Source: Chroococcus sp. FPU101
GTDB taxonomy: Bacteria; Cyanobacteriota; Cyanobacteriia; Cyanobacteriales; Microcystaceae
Reading direction: 5' to 3'
DNA: 64,000 nt
Assembly: GCF_017312365.1 (NCBI RefSeq)
Contig: NZ_BLJI01000003.1
Span: forward strand, 124,001 to 188,000
Shown here in pieces: positions 10,664 through 19,181 of this stretch. The translations under genes and the position numbers were made by a program. The notes under the pieces were generated by a model, which was given only the letters and a program-made list of their open reading frames with translations, was not told the origin of the DNA and made no database searches. Numbering within the stretch: position 1 is the stretch's first letter; each line of letters starts with the position of its first letter.

Positions 10664-11872
10664 ATGGTCTCCTCGCAAAATTCAACTAGAGCGCGTTTAA
10701 TTGATGCGGCTCTTAAGTTATTCGCTACTCAAGGTGTTACTGCAACGACTACTAAACAGATCGCAGAATTAGCCCAAGTTAATGAAGTGACCCTTTTCCG
10801 TCATTTTGGTAGTAAGCATGGATTACTCTTAGCCGTTATCGAAGAATCAGAGATACTCACTCATCTAAGCCAAACGTTTTTAGAACAGTCTGCACCTCTA
10901 GTAGTCCTTGAGCAAGCGATCAAAAGTTATTCGACTTCCTTCTTACTCGCTTTAGAGCAATTTCCAGAGGTGGTACGTTCCCTAGTAGGAGAAGCAGGAC
11001 AATATCCCGTCGAAAACCGAAAAGCACTCGGTAAGGAATTAAGCGAAGCGAATCGCTATGTAGCTAAATCGTTAGAAACAGCGATCGCTAATAGCTCAAA
11101 ACATTCCTATCTGAGTCCAGAAAAATTAGCCAGTTTACTGAATGCCATGTTGTTAGGCTATGCTGCTATTGAATTAACAACAGAGCATCACGAACTTTGG
11201 CAGAATCGGGAGGATTTCTTAGAAACTTTAGTGATTTTATTCTTGTCTGGAACAGTAGCAGCACAGTCAGTCGAATTAGTTCCAGAAAAAGCGGCTGATT
11301 TACCTGCTCCTTTAGTACATTTACTTCTGCAACAGGCCAAAAAACAAGGTTCACAAGAATACGCTCTCATGTATGTCCTGTTTGGTTCTGGATTAACACC
11401 CGCAGAAATAAGTACCTTAGAACGATCGCACTATATCAATCATTCTAACGGTCAGTTCTTGCGGCTCACCCAAGGATCAGTACGAGAAGTTCCCCTGAAT
11501 CAATGGATTTTAGGTAAGCGTTACGGTTCCTATACACGCAATCCTTTGACACGATGGCTGAAAAGCCGTAAGGACAGTCACTCAGCTTTATTGATCAGTC
11601 CCACTGGCGAACCTCTTTCAGAAACTCTGATCAGGCAACAATGGCAAGAAATTATAAATGCTTTACCTCCTCCTCAAAAATCCCCCACTATCGAGCAGGC
11701 ACAAGTAACCTGGTGTGTTGAGATGCTAACTAGAGGACTATCTGTAACAGAATTGCATCTTCTGACAGGTTTGAATGTCTCAGTACTACAGTCCTACGCT
11801 CTTCGGGCCGAAAAACTAGCCACTTTAGAAAAAGCCATCCGTTACGATCGTGTATTGCCAGATTCAACTTAG
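10664..11872 (+). CDS. TetR-family regulator fused to a degenerate tyrosine-recombinase-like domain
   Basis: From the ATG at 10664 the protein has ~402 aa, about twice the TetR norm. Residues ~1-190 are a TetR repressor: helix-turn-helix ARLIDAALKLFATQGVTATTTKQIAELAQVNEVTLFRHFGSK region, then a ligand domain. From ~220 on the pattern is that of a phage-integrase/Xer fold: ALMYVLFGSGLTPAEISTL, GSVREVPLN, ALLISPTGEPLS, and a final SVLQSYALRAEK. The catalytic Arg of the GLR motif is Thr and the HxLRH box is absent, so it cannot recombine DNA as written. An upstream in-frame start (10553) would read through the operator palindromes and is less likely. Role as regulator of desC is inferred. Confidence 0.7.
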   Translation: MVSSQNSTRARLIDAALKLFATQGVTATTTKQIAELAQVNEVTLFRHFGSKHGLLLAVIEESEILTHLSQTFLEQSAPLVVLEQAIKSYSTSFLLALEQFPEVVRSLVGEAGQYPVENRKALGKELSEANRYVAKSLETAIANSSKHSYLSPEKLASLLNAMLLGYAAIELTTEHHELWQNREDFLETLVILFLSGTVAAQSVELVPEKAADLPAPLVHLLLQQAKKQGSQEYALMYVLFGSGLTPAEISTLERSHYINHSNGQFLRLTQGSVREVPLNQWILGKRYGSYTRNPLTRWLKSRKDSHSALLISPTGEPLSETLIRQQWQEIINALPPPQKSPTIEQAQVTWCVEMLTRGLSVTELHLLTGLNVSVLQSYALRAEKLATLEKAIRYDRVLPDST

Positions 11873-11882
11873 TTGTAGTTGT

Positions 11883-12911
11883 TCAAACTGAGACTAATGT
11901 TTCATCAATCATTATCCCTAACAATTCATTAAGAGGTATTTCCGAAGCTTTTGCCATCGTAGAAATAACACTCTTGGATGCAAAAGAACAATACAACCCT
12001 GCTTCGATAAACCAAGGTTGTCCATATGGATCAATACGGAAATCAAAAAGACTATAATGACGACAGCCTAAAGCTTGATGACATTTTTTAGCTATTTCTT
12101 GAACTCGTTCGGTTGCAGGATCGCTCTTATCTACAATCCAAGATTTCTTATTATCTTTAGCCGCAAAACTTAATTCACCTTCGTCCGTAGCTTTGAGTTT
12201 ATCAGCATAGGTGCGAATGGGGTTTTTATCGGGAATGACTAAATATTCCTCAAGGGGTAAACCGACTAATTTACCATCTTTAACAATAACACCGCCTCTG
12301 ACTTCTCGACCGAGTTCGATAAACTCTTCTACAATGACCTCATTTGAATGTTCAAAGGCTTTTTTTAGAGCAGCATCATAGTCAGCACTATTGGTAACTA
12401 AAGTAACCCCTAAAGAATTGGCAGAAGACTCAGGTTTAACGACAACTGGAGGCTCAATAGTCGGAATATCACCTTTACGAAGTAATTCACTATGAGGAAC
12501 CTTAACACCTGCTGCACTAACGATTGCTTTTGCTCTGGCTTTATGGAGTGCGATCGCCATCACATCTGGAGTATTACCGATATAAGGAATGCCAAGTAGG
12601 TCGAACAGTGCGCGGTAATAAGTCATTCCCGCAGTACAAAACATTTGTGGCAACACTAGATCAATATTTTTTGAAGTGATGAACTGTATCGCATCACAGA
12701 GGGACATCGGTTTAGCTGTATTGATATCTTCTTTATTAAGGGATGAAGGAAAACGCCACAGACCATCGGGTGTGATATATGCAATATAGAAATCATAACG
12801 CGATCGATCTGCCGTTGTGATTAGACAGTCTTGAGCGTAGAGACGTGATAGATCGCAGTAAAATTTATTTTGTGCAGACCCAACAACATGAAGGATACGA
12901 AGCACTGACAT
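11883..12911 (-). CDS. mysD: MysD, D-Ala-D-Ala-ligase-like MAA synthetase
   Basis: 342-aa ATP-grasp enzyme of the D-alanine-D-alanine ligase type. In MAA biosynthesis MysD joins a second amino acid (commonly Ser or Thr) to mycosporine-glycine, giving shinorine or porphyra-334. ATP-grasp elements are visible: PPVVVKPESSANSLGV, VIVEEFIELGREVRGGV, and a C-terminal FDFRIDPYGQPWFIEAG metal/ATP site. An AAGGAGA ribosome binding site precedes the ATG. It converges on the TetR gene and is divergent from mysH; assignment as MysD rather than a cell-wall Ddl rests on the adjacent mysABC and mysH genes and overall resemblance. Confidence 0.88.
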   Translation of the reverse strand: MSVLRILHVVGSAQNKFYCDLSRLYAQDCLITTADRSRYDFYIAYITPDGLWRFPSSLNKEDINTAKPMSLCDAIQFITSKNIDLVLPQMFCTAGMTYYRALFDLLGIPYIGNTPDVMAIALHKARAKAIVSAAGVKVPHSELLRKGDIPTIEPPVVVKPESSANSLGVTLVTNSADYDAALKKAFEHSNEVIVEEFIELGREVRGGVIVKDGKLVGLPLEEYLVIPDKNPIRTYADKLKATDEGELSFAAKDNKKSWIVDKSDPATERVQEIAKKCHQALGCRHYSLFDFRIDPYGQPWFIEAGLYCSFASKSVISTMAKASEIPLNELLGIMIDETLVSV

Positions 12912-12999
12912 ATATAAATCTCCTTAACTCAAATAATTAACTTTACTGTCATCTATCAAATTTGTTAGAAGTAGTTAGATTTTTACTAAAAATTACTAT

Positions 13000-13383
13000 T
13001 TAGTAAGCCAAGTTTCTATCACTATATCATCTATCAAAAATTGATAAATAGCAAATAATTTTGTGATTTTTTTGTTAACTCAACTCATAAAATTATGTTT
13101 TATAAAATAAAAAACACAACTGTCCTAAGTCAGATATTTTAAATTATTCTTTAGTTAGATGCCAAATCAAACATAAACAAATAAGCTCGACTTAGTAAGC
13201 CAAGTTTCTATCACTATATCATCTATCAAAAATTGATAAATAGCAAATAATTTTGTGATTTTTTTGTTAACTCAACTCATAAAATTATGTTTTGTAAAAT
13301 AAAAAACACAACTGTCCTAAGTCAGATATTTTAAATTATTCTTTAGTTAGATGCCAAATCAAACATAAACAAATAAGCTCGAC
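13000..13383. repeat. 192-bp tandem duplication in the mysD/mysH divergent promoter region
   Basis: Bases 13000-13191 are repeated immediately as 13192-13383. By eye the copies differ at one position (A at 13102, G at 13294). Near-identity in AT-rich non-coding DNA implies a recent duplication. The pair fills most of the 546-bp gap (12912-13457) between the divergent mysD and mysH genes, so it duplicates whatever control sequences lie in the unit and moves one copy away from mysD. Nothing else was recognised in this gap. Confidence 0.95.
13032..13046. promoter_or_regulatory. Palindrome inside the duplicated unit (also at 13224-13238)
   Basis: TATCAAAAATTGATA, two 6-bp arms around AAA, occurs once in each 192-bp copy. 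A related half-site, ATCTATCAAATTTG, lies at 12951-12964 nearer mysD. It is a candidate operator or stem for MAA gene regulation; no regulator is identified. Confidence 0.4.
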
Positions 13384-13457
13384 AAAGAGACATTTTGTAA
13401 CATCGTCACTTCATTAACTCAAAGCATCAATAAAGTTTAAAAAGGATCAAACATAGA

Positions 13458-14252
13458 ATGTTGATAGTAAATAGCAGCCAAATTAGCCGCCAAGAAATTG
13501 AAAACTTTAAGCGAGACGGTGTGATCTGCCTTAAAAATGTTGTTGATCATCTTTGTGTAGAACGGATGCGAACAGCCGTTGATCGCAATTTATTAAATAG
13601 CAATGGAGTTCGAGGAAGAAAACTAAAAACAGGTGATGTTGTTCATGATTATGGACTTTGGCTCAAAGATGATGATTTCCGTGATTTAGTGTTTAAATCT
13701 CCTCTAGCGAGGGTTGCTGCTCAAATTATGGAATCAGAAAAAATAAACTTTTTATGTGACGGTTTTTTTGTGAAAAAAGCAAAAGCCGATAGTTATGTGG
13801 GATGGCACAATGATCTACCTTATTGGCCTGTTAAGGGATGGAAATGTTGTAAAATTTGGCTGGCCTTAGATCCAGTCAATAAAGAAAATGGACGATTAGA
13901 ATATATTAAAGGCTCTCATTTATGGAATAAAGATTTACGAGAAAACTCTAATGTTTCTTGGTTTTCTGAGCCAGACTCATCTGAAATTTTATTTTGGGAT
14001 ATGGAGCCTGGTGATGTTTTAGTTCATCATTTCCAGACGATACATCATTCAATCGGTAATACAACTTCTATGTCAAGACGTGCCATTGTAACGAATTGGA
14101 CTGGTGATGATGTTGTTTATGATTCTCGCCCGCAAACATGGCCGTTTCAACCAATTGAAGAAATTGGAATACCAGAATTTAAGTCAATAAAAACGCTTCA
14201 ATCTGGTGAACCAATTGATTGTGAAATATTTCCTAAAATTGACCTATATTAA
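13458..14252 (+). CDS. mysH: MysH-type Fe(II)/2-oxoglutarate dioxygenase (palythine formation)
   Basis: 264-aa phytanoyl-CoA dioxygenase (PhyH) family protein. The non-haem iron triad is visible: His and Asp in GWHNDLPYW (~residues 113-116) and the distal His in VLVHHFQTIHHS, followed by the oxoglutarate-binding Arg in SRRAIVTNW. MysH enzymes, members of this family in mys clusters, convert disubstituted MAAs such as porphyra-334 or shinorine to palythine-type products with a C3 amine. It opens a rightward operon divergent from mysD and is followed 11 bp later by a glycosyltransferase. An AAAGGA sequence precedes the ATG. The MysH call is by family and position. Confidence 0.82.
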   Translation: MLIVNSSQISRQEIENFKRDGVICLKNVVDHLCVERMRTAVDRNLLNSNGVRGRKLKTGDVVHDYGLWLKDDDFRDLVFKSPLARVAAQIMESEKINFLCDGFFVKKAKADSYVGWHNDLPYWPVKGWKCCKIWLALDPVNKENGRLEYIKGSHLWNKDLRENSNVSWFSEPDSSEILFWDMEPGDVLVHHFQTIHHSIGNTTSMSRRAIVTNWTGDDVVYDSRPQTWPFQPIEEIGIPEFKSIKTLQSGEPIDCEIFPKIDLY

Positions 14253-14263
14253 TTAAATCAATA

Positions 14264-15526
14264 ATGATTAAACCATTAATTGTTAGTAGCTATGATCCGA
14301 TCGGTGGGGCGGGTGCTTCTCGTTCAGCTTATCGACTCCATCAAGGCTTTCTTAAGTTAGGAATTGATTCTAGAATGCTCATTCAAGATAAACGGATGGA
14401 TGATCCGACTTTAGTGAGCGCACCGAATCAATTTGCTCAAAAAATCTGGAAAGCGCGTCGAGACTTGGATGCTTTACCTCTAAGAATTTATCAAAATAGA
14501 CAAAAGGGTGCGGTACTTTTTCCGATTCAGTGGCTTCCAGACATCATTAACCCGCAAATTAATAAACTTGCTCCAGATGTTGTTAATTTACGCTGGATCT
14601 GTGATGGTTTTCTACCCATCGAAGCATTAACGAAAATTAAAAAACCGATCGTTTGGACATTTGCCGATTTATGGGCGTTTACGGGCGGTTGTTGCTATTC
14701 TCAAGGATGTGATGGCTATACAAGATCTTGTGGCAAGTGTCCGATCCTAAAAAGCGATCGCAGTTGGGATTTATCTCGCTTAACTTGGCAGCGCAAAGCT
14801 AGAGCATGGAATGATCTAAAGTTTACTATTGTTACTCCGAGTCATTGGCTGGCTGAATGTGCTAGATCGAGTTCACTATTTTGGAATAAAGATATTAGAG
14901 TCATTCATCATGGTTTAGATATTGAGCTTTATCATCCAACTGAGCAAAAAAACGCAAGAAATATACTAAACTTGCCACAAGATAAGCATTTAGTTCTATT
15001 TGGGGCAATTAACGCGATTAATAACCATCGAAAAGGATTTTCTCTCTTACAAGATGCGTTGCAAAAACTGAGTCATTCAGAATGGAAAAATAAAATTAAT
15101 CTAATTGTTTTTGGGGCATCTCAACCCGAAAAACCAATAGAATTAGGTTTCCCAATTCATTATTTAGGTAAAATCGATGATGAACGTAAACTAGCTCTAC
15201 TTTATTCATCGGCTGATGTAATGATTGTGCCATCGACTGAAGAAGTTTTTGGACAAACTGCATCTGAATCTTTAGCCTGTGGTACGCCTGTAGTTTGTTT
15301 TGATACAACGGGTTTAAAGGATCTAGTTGATCATCAACAGAATGGATACCGTGCAGAGTGTTTGAGTAGTGAAGATTTAGCGAATGGTATTGCTTGGGTG
15401 ATCGAGAACCCAGAACGCTATCAGAAACTGAGTCTACAAGCACGTGAAAAAGCCGAACGCGAATTTAATTTATTAATACAAGCAGGTCGTTATTTATCTT
15501 TGTTTGAAGAATTGCTTCACTCTTGA
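14264..15526 (+). CDS. GT4-family glycosyltransferase in the MAA cluster
   Basis: 420 aa, GT-B fold, family 4. The N-terminal Rossmann half begins VSSYDPIGGAGASRSAYRL. A Cys-rich stretch follows (GCCYSQGCDGYTRSCGKCP, ~residues 141-159), then IHHGLDIELYHP, and the C-terminal nucleotide-sugar site EEVFGQTASESLACGTPVVCFD with the paired Glu of retaining GT4 enzymes. It lies 11 bp after mysH, in the same direction, so they are probably co-transcribed. Sugar-bearing MAAs are known in desiccation-tolerant cyanobacteria; a role in MAA glycosylation is an inference from position. Enzymes with this Cys-rich motif also occur in exopolysaccharide clusters. Its 3' end overlaps the convergent MATE gene by 10 bp. 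Confidence 0.75.
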   Translation: MIKPLIVSSYDPIGGAGASRSAYRLHQGFLKLGIDSRMLIQDKRMDDPTLVSAPNQFAQKIWKARRDLDALPLRIYQNRQKGAVLFPIQWLPDIINPQINKLAPDVVNLRWICDGFLPIEALTKIKKPIVWTFADLWAFTGGCCYSQGCDGYTRSCGKCPILKSDRSWDLSRLTWQRKARAWNDLKFTIVTPSHWLAECARSSSLFWNKDIRVIHHGLDIELYHPTEQKNARNILNLPQDKHLVLFGAINAINNHRKGFSLLQDALQKLSHSEWKNKINLIVFGASQPEKPIELGFPIHYLGKIDDERKLALLYSSADVMIVPSTEEVFGQTASESLACGTPVVCFDTTGLKDLVDHQQNGYRAECLSSEDLANGIAWVIENPERYQKLSLQAREKAEREFNLLIQAGRYLSLFEELLHS

Positions 15527-16875
15527 GTGAGATGATTAAATCGCCAGATAAAGAGAACGGCAACGACGACAGTAGCGACTAATTGCCCAATCCACAAACC
15601 TACACCGCCTAAGTTTAAACCAAAACCCAGTCCATAACCCACCGATAGACCAATACCCCAATAGCCTAGTATATTCAGTAACATGGGAATTTGTGTATCT
15701 TGTAGTCCTTGTAATGCGCCATAGACTGCTTTTTGGAATCCATCTAGAACTTGAGCGATCGCAGCAATCAGCACCAGTGGTAAGGCAATAGCAACGATAC
15801 CTGCATTGTCTGGATTCTGCACATCTAAATAAATCCCGATAATCTGCTTGGGGAATAGTAAAAAGGCGATCGATATACCAAGGGTAAAAAGTGTACTGAT
15901 ACTCATACTAACCCAAGCGGCTTGTTTAATTCTAGTGCGATCATTTCGTCCTAACCAGATACCAACACGCACCGTAGTCGCGTAAGAAATTCCTAACGGC
16001 ACCATAAACACTACAATAATGGTCTGCAACACAAGTTGATGAGCCGCTAAAACCTCAGTTCCTAATGTTCCCATCCAAAACATGATCACCATGAAAAAAC
16101 CCGTTTCTAAACCCGTAAATATTCCAATGGGTACACCAACCCAGACTAATTCCCAGAGAATTTGAGTTTTAACTTGGTGAAGTCGTTGGAAAATACGATA
16201 GTTTCTCAGGTTATGATTGATTAAGACATATAATGCTAAGGCGATAAACATTCCCCAGAGAGCCGATACACTTGCTATTGCTAATCCAGCTAATCCCAAT
16301 TGCGGAAAGCCAAATTTACCAAACCCCAAGATATAATTTCCAATAATATTAAAAACCGTTCCTGTTACCACAATCATCATGATGGGACGCGCTTGAGAGA
16401 GAGCCGAAACAGTGGCACGCAGCGCAGCAAATCCTATAGCTGGTAATAAGCCCCACCGCATAATATTTAGATAGGTATTGACATATTGTAGGGTTATCTT
16501 AGACTGTCCAGTGTGGTTGAGCCAAATATCAAGATGTCCCGTAATAATAATAAGTGGTAGTGAAACTAATAATGTTAGCCAAATTCCCTGACGAGCAATT
16601 TGTTCAATTCGATTTTTTTGACCAGAACCAAAAGCTTCGGCAATTAGTGGACTCACACCCATGACAATGCCACTCGCAGTCGTGATAATTGAGAGGAAGA
16701 TCATTGATGCTAGTCCACCTGCACCTAGGACATCGGCTCCCATGCGACCCATCATTACTGTATCAGCAAAACCGATCGCTGATTGAGCGACTTGTGCGCT
16801 CACTAGAGGAATGGCAAGTTTTAAAAATTCGCGGATTTCAGATTGGAGGTTAGATCGCAGTGAGGTAGAGGTCAT
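15517..16875 (-). CDS. MATE-family efflux transporter
   Basis: 452 aa with 12 hydrophobic helices arranged as two similar halves (FxDTVMMGRMGADVLGA near the start, and VLAAHQLVLQ in the second half), typical of MATE/NorM/DinF cation-coupled exporters. It lies 100 bp after mysC in the same direction and is probably part of the mysABC operon. Export of MAA or of a biosynthetic product is a reasonable inference from operon position; MATE substrates cannot be read from sequence. Confidence 0.88.
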   Translation of the reverse strand: MTSTSLRSNLQSEIREFLKLAIPLVSAQVAQSAIGFADTVMMGRMGADVLGAGGLASMIFLSIITTASGIVMGVSPLIAEAFGSGQKNRIEQIARQGIWLTLLVSLPLIIITGHLDIWLNHTGQSKITLQYVNTYLNIMRWGLLPAIGFAALRATVSALSQARPIMMIVVTGTVFNIIGNYILGFGKFGFPQLGLAGLAIASVSALWGMFIALALYVLINHNLRNYRIFQRLHQVKTQILWELVWVGVPIGIFTGLETGFFMVIMFWMGTLGTEVLAAHQLVLQTIIVVFMVPLGISYATTVRVGIWLGRNDRTRIKQAAWVSMSISTLFTLGISIAFLLFPKQIIGIYLDVQNPDNAGIVAIALPLVLIAAIAQVLDGFQKAVYGALQGLQDTQIPMLLNILGYWGIGLSVGYGLGFGLNLGGVGLWIGQLVATVVVAVLFIWRFNHLTQE

Positions 16876-16975
16876 GATTGTTTTTTTTCCGCGAGGAGTA
16901 GCTTTAATCGGGGATGAAAAAGAAAATTAGACTTATTATTCCTCGTCAAAGCATTGCATCTCAACTCTAGCTTGT

Positions 16976-18373
16976 CTAATCTCCCCCCATCTGAACTAAC
17001 TTACCAATATTAAAATCGATCCGAATCCAATCTTTCCCCTGTCGTAAATTACCTAGCAACAGTAAGGGAATTTGCCACCCATGAACCATTAGAAAAGGTA
17101 GTGGATCATTCCAACTAAAAATAGCATCCTTACCTCCGAACAGAATACCAAGACGATAGGCAACCTCTTTAGGTGAACTTAAATGCGTTACCAGTCGCCA
17201 AAGTTCATGATATGTCCAATAGGTAGGATGAGCCGAGGACAACGGTTGTAGGGGTTCTGAGAAAGGTTCTGGATCGAGGTATGCTTTGGCTAAGTCGGGA
17301 TGATTGTAGAATAGAGTGATCGCAGAGTGGGTACGGGGGTTACACTCGATCGCATATACTTCACCTGTTGGGGTACGGATGAAATCAAATGACATTTGTC
17401 CCGTTAGTTTCATTCCCTGTACAAACTGAGTTACCCATTGCTTGATCTCTGGTATATCTACAGCCTCGTAATTAACCTGAAAAGCTGAAGATTCACAGCA
17501 GCAATAGACCCGTAATTCACCATTCTTTACTGTACTATGAACACAGTACTCTTGACCTGTGATAAACTCCTGCATCACCCAAGGTTTGGTTTCTGAAATG
17601 GGTAGGGAATTGACAAACATTTCAGTATCTTGACGGGTTGCACAGGGTAGCTTAGTCAGGTTCAAACGATTAACTGAATCATAGGGAATGCTTTTAATAA
17701 TATAAGGATGAATTTCTTTTGAGAAATCAAAATCGAGAACTTGTTGAGGATGAGTGATTTTAAAGGATTTGGGAACGGATAAACCTAAGTCTGTTGCTGC
17801 TTGAGCAAACTGATATTTATCATCTAGTTGTTGTACCGTTTTGGCATCCTCATGGAAAACCTCACACTGTTGAGCCAAAAATTCTTTAGCCAGAGCATCA
17901 TAATAACTGGCTACAGGGCTACAAACTGGTACATATAGATCGATTTGTTCTTTTTGAGCAATATCGAGTAACCCTTGTAGATAGCCTTGGGTATCTTGCT
18001 TGGGGTCGGGTATAGTATAAAAGCGATCAACTGCCCATGAGTAGCGATGACCGACTAGCCAATACTTATGGGTTTCGACTAATACGACTCGATGCCCTGC
18101 CATATAAAACGATCGCGCTAACTGTAAGGCTTTCGTCATCTTTCCCCCACTAACCATTACAGTTTTAGGGTTAGATGCTATGACTCTTGGTCGAAATAGC
18201 CAACTAATCAGACTCCAAACTAAAGCCGCTAAAGTTAGTGCTAAATTGAATGGCAGCATCAATAATAACAATAACAGTGTCCCTAACGTTTTTAGTGATG
18301 ACCCTTGGATCGAGCGCAACCATCCGAATTTTGGTGAGATAGAATCAGCCGATGAATTAAAAAGATTATCCAT
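16976..18373 (-). CDS. mysC: MysC, ATP-grasp mycosporine-glycine synthase
   Basis: 465 aa. A hydrophobic N-terminal region (~residues 28-62, Leu-rich) suggests membrane attachment. A Rossmann-like segment (VMVSGGKMTKALQLARSF) follows, then the ATP-grasp domain (PYIIKSIPYDSVNRL, PWVMQEFITGQEYCVHS, MSFDFIRTPTGEVYAIECNPRTHSAI). MysC activates 4-deoxygadusol with ATP and adds glycine to give mycosporine-glycine. The IECNPRTHSA motif holds the metal-binding residues. It is 7 bp downstream of mysB and co-directional, the usual cyanobacterial order. Confidence 0.93.
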   Translation of the reverse strand: MDNLFNSSADSISPKFGWLRSIQGSSLKTLGTLLLLLLMLPFNLALTLAALVWSLISWLFRPRVIASNPKTVMVSGGKMTKALQLARSFYMAGHRVVLVETHKYWLVGHRYSWAVDRFYTIPDPKQDTQGYLQGLLDIAQKEQIDLYVPVCSPVASYYDALAKEFLAQQCEVFHEDAKTVQQLDDKYQFAQAATDLGLSVPKSFKITHPQQVLDFDFSKEIHPYIIKSIPYDSVNRLNLTKLPCATRQDTEMFVNSLPISETKPWVMQEFITGQEYCVHSTVKNGELRVYCCCESSAFQVNYEAVDIPEIKQWVTQFVQGMKLTGQMSFDFIRTPTGEVYAIECNPRTHSAITLFYNHPDLAKAYLDPEPFSEPLQPLSSAHPTYWTYHELWRLVTHLSSPKEVAYRLGILFGGKDAIFSWNDPLPFLMVHGWQIPLLLLGNLRQGKDWIRIDFNIGKLVQMGGD

Positions 18374-18380
18374 ATTGACC

Positions 18381-19181
18381 TCAGACTCGTCTAATGATCG
18401 TTAAGCCATCGCGCAAGGGTAATAATACCTGTTCAACGCGGGGATCATCGGCGACGTGACGATTGAACTGTGCGATCGCTACACCATTAGGAGATTGTTT
18501 TTGACTTAGATAAGGTTCGCCTTGCAACAAGGTATTATCAACACAGATAATTCCCTGTGGTGCTAATAAATTCGCCTCTAACAGAAAGTTGAAGTAATCA
18601 ATATAACTCCCTTTATCTGCATCGATGAACACCAAATCAAAGGACTCGCCATTATCAGATAATTGTCGCATTGTCAAGAGGGCTGGTGCTACTTTAACCT
18701 TGATTTTGTGACCATGAGGTGAATTGTCAAAACAGTGTTGAGCGAATTGAGCCACATAGGGATCGACTTCACAGGCTACTACTTGTCCATGCTCAGGTAA
18801 TGCTTCTGCCATTGCTAACGCGGAATATCCAGTAAACATACCGATTTCTAAAATTCGGGTCGCCTGGGTCATCTTTACGAACATTTTTAGTGTTTGCCCT
18901 TCCACGTGTCCTGAGAGCATTTCCTGTTCTAGAGGAACTTCTGTAACCTGTTGTTGCCAGTTTTGGCTCCATTCTTCTTGCTGAGTTTTAGCACTAAGTA
19001 AGCGTAGTGGCTCCGAGTCGGGTGTCGTACAGTCTTCTAGATAGGGATCGAGTCCTGATGCAAGTTGATAGGCATACCATATCTCATCTTTTAAAACTGT
19101 ATCCGTTGTATCAATTTTTTGAACAATCGACTCTAAGGTTTTTGCTAAAATCCCTAATGGTGTAACTGGACGAGGCATCAA
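18381..19181 (-). CDS. mysB: MysB, O-methyltransferase forming 4-deoxygadusol
   Basis: 266-aa class I SAM-dependent O-methyltransferase resembling caffeoyl-CoA O-methyltransferases. Motif [17 protein letters not shown] binds [12 protein letters not shown] and [13 protein letters not shown] hold the acidic ribose and metal residues. MysB methylates the cyclitol made by MysA to 4-deoxygadusol, the MAA core. Its ATG overlaps the end of mysA (ATGA at 19178-19181), a sign of translational coupling. Confidence 0.93.
   Translation of the reverse strand: MMPRPVTPLGILAKTLESIVQKIDTTDTVLKDEIWYAYQLASGLDPYLEDCTTPDSEPLRLLSAKTQQEEWSQNWQQQVTEVPLEQEMLSGHVEGQTLKMFVKMTQATRILEIGMFTGYSALAMAEALPEHGQVVACEVDPYVAQFAQHCFDNSPHGHKIKVKVAPALLTMRQLSDNGESFDLVFIDADKGSYIDYFNFLLEANLLAPQGIICVDNTLLQGEPYLSQKQSPNGVAIAQFNRHVADDPRVEQVLLPLRDGLTIIRRV

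Noticed and set aside
13000-13383. 192-bp repeat as a CRISPR or tandem-repeat minisatellite
   Set aside because: Only two long copies with no spacers; it is a simple tandem duplication.
15096-15443. 115-aa ORF on the minus strand inside the mys-cluster glycosyltransferase
   Set aside because: Antisense shadow; low-complexity and without motifs.
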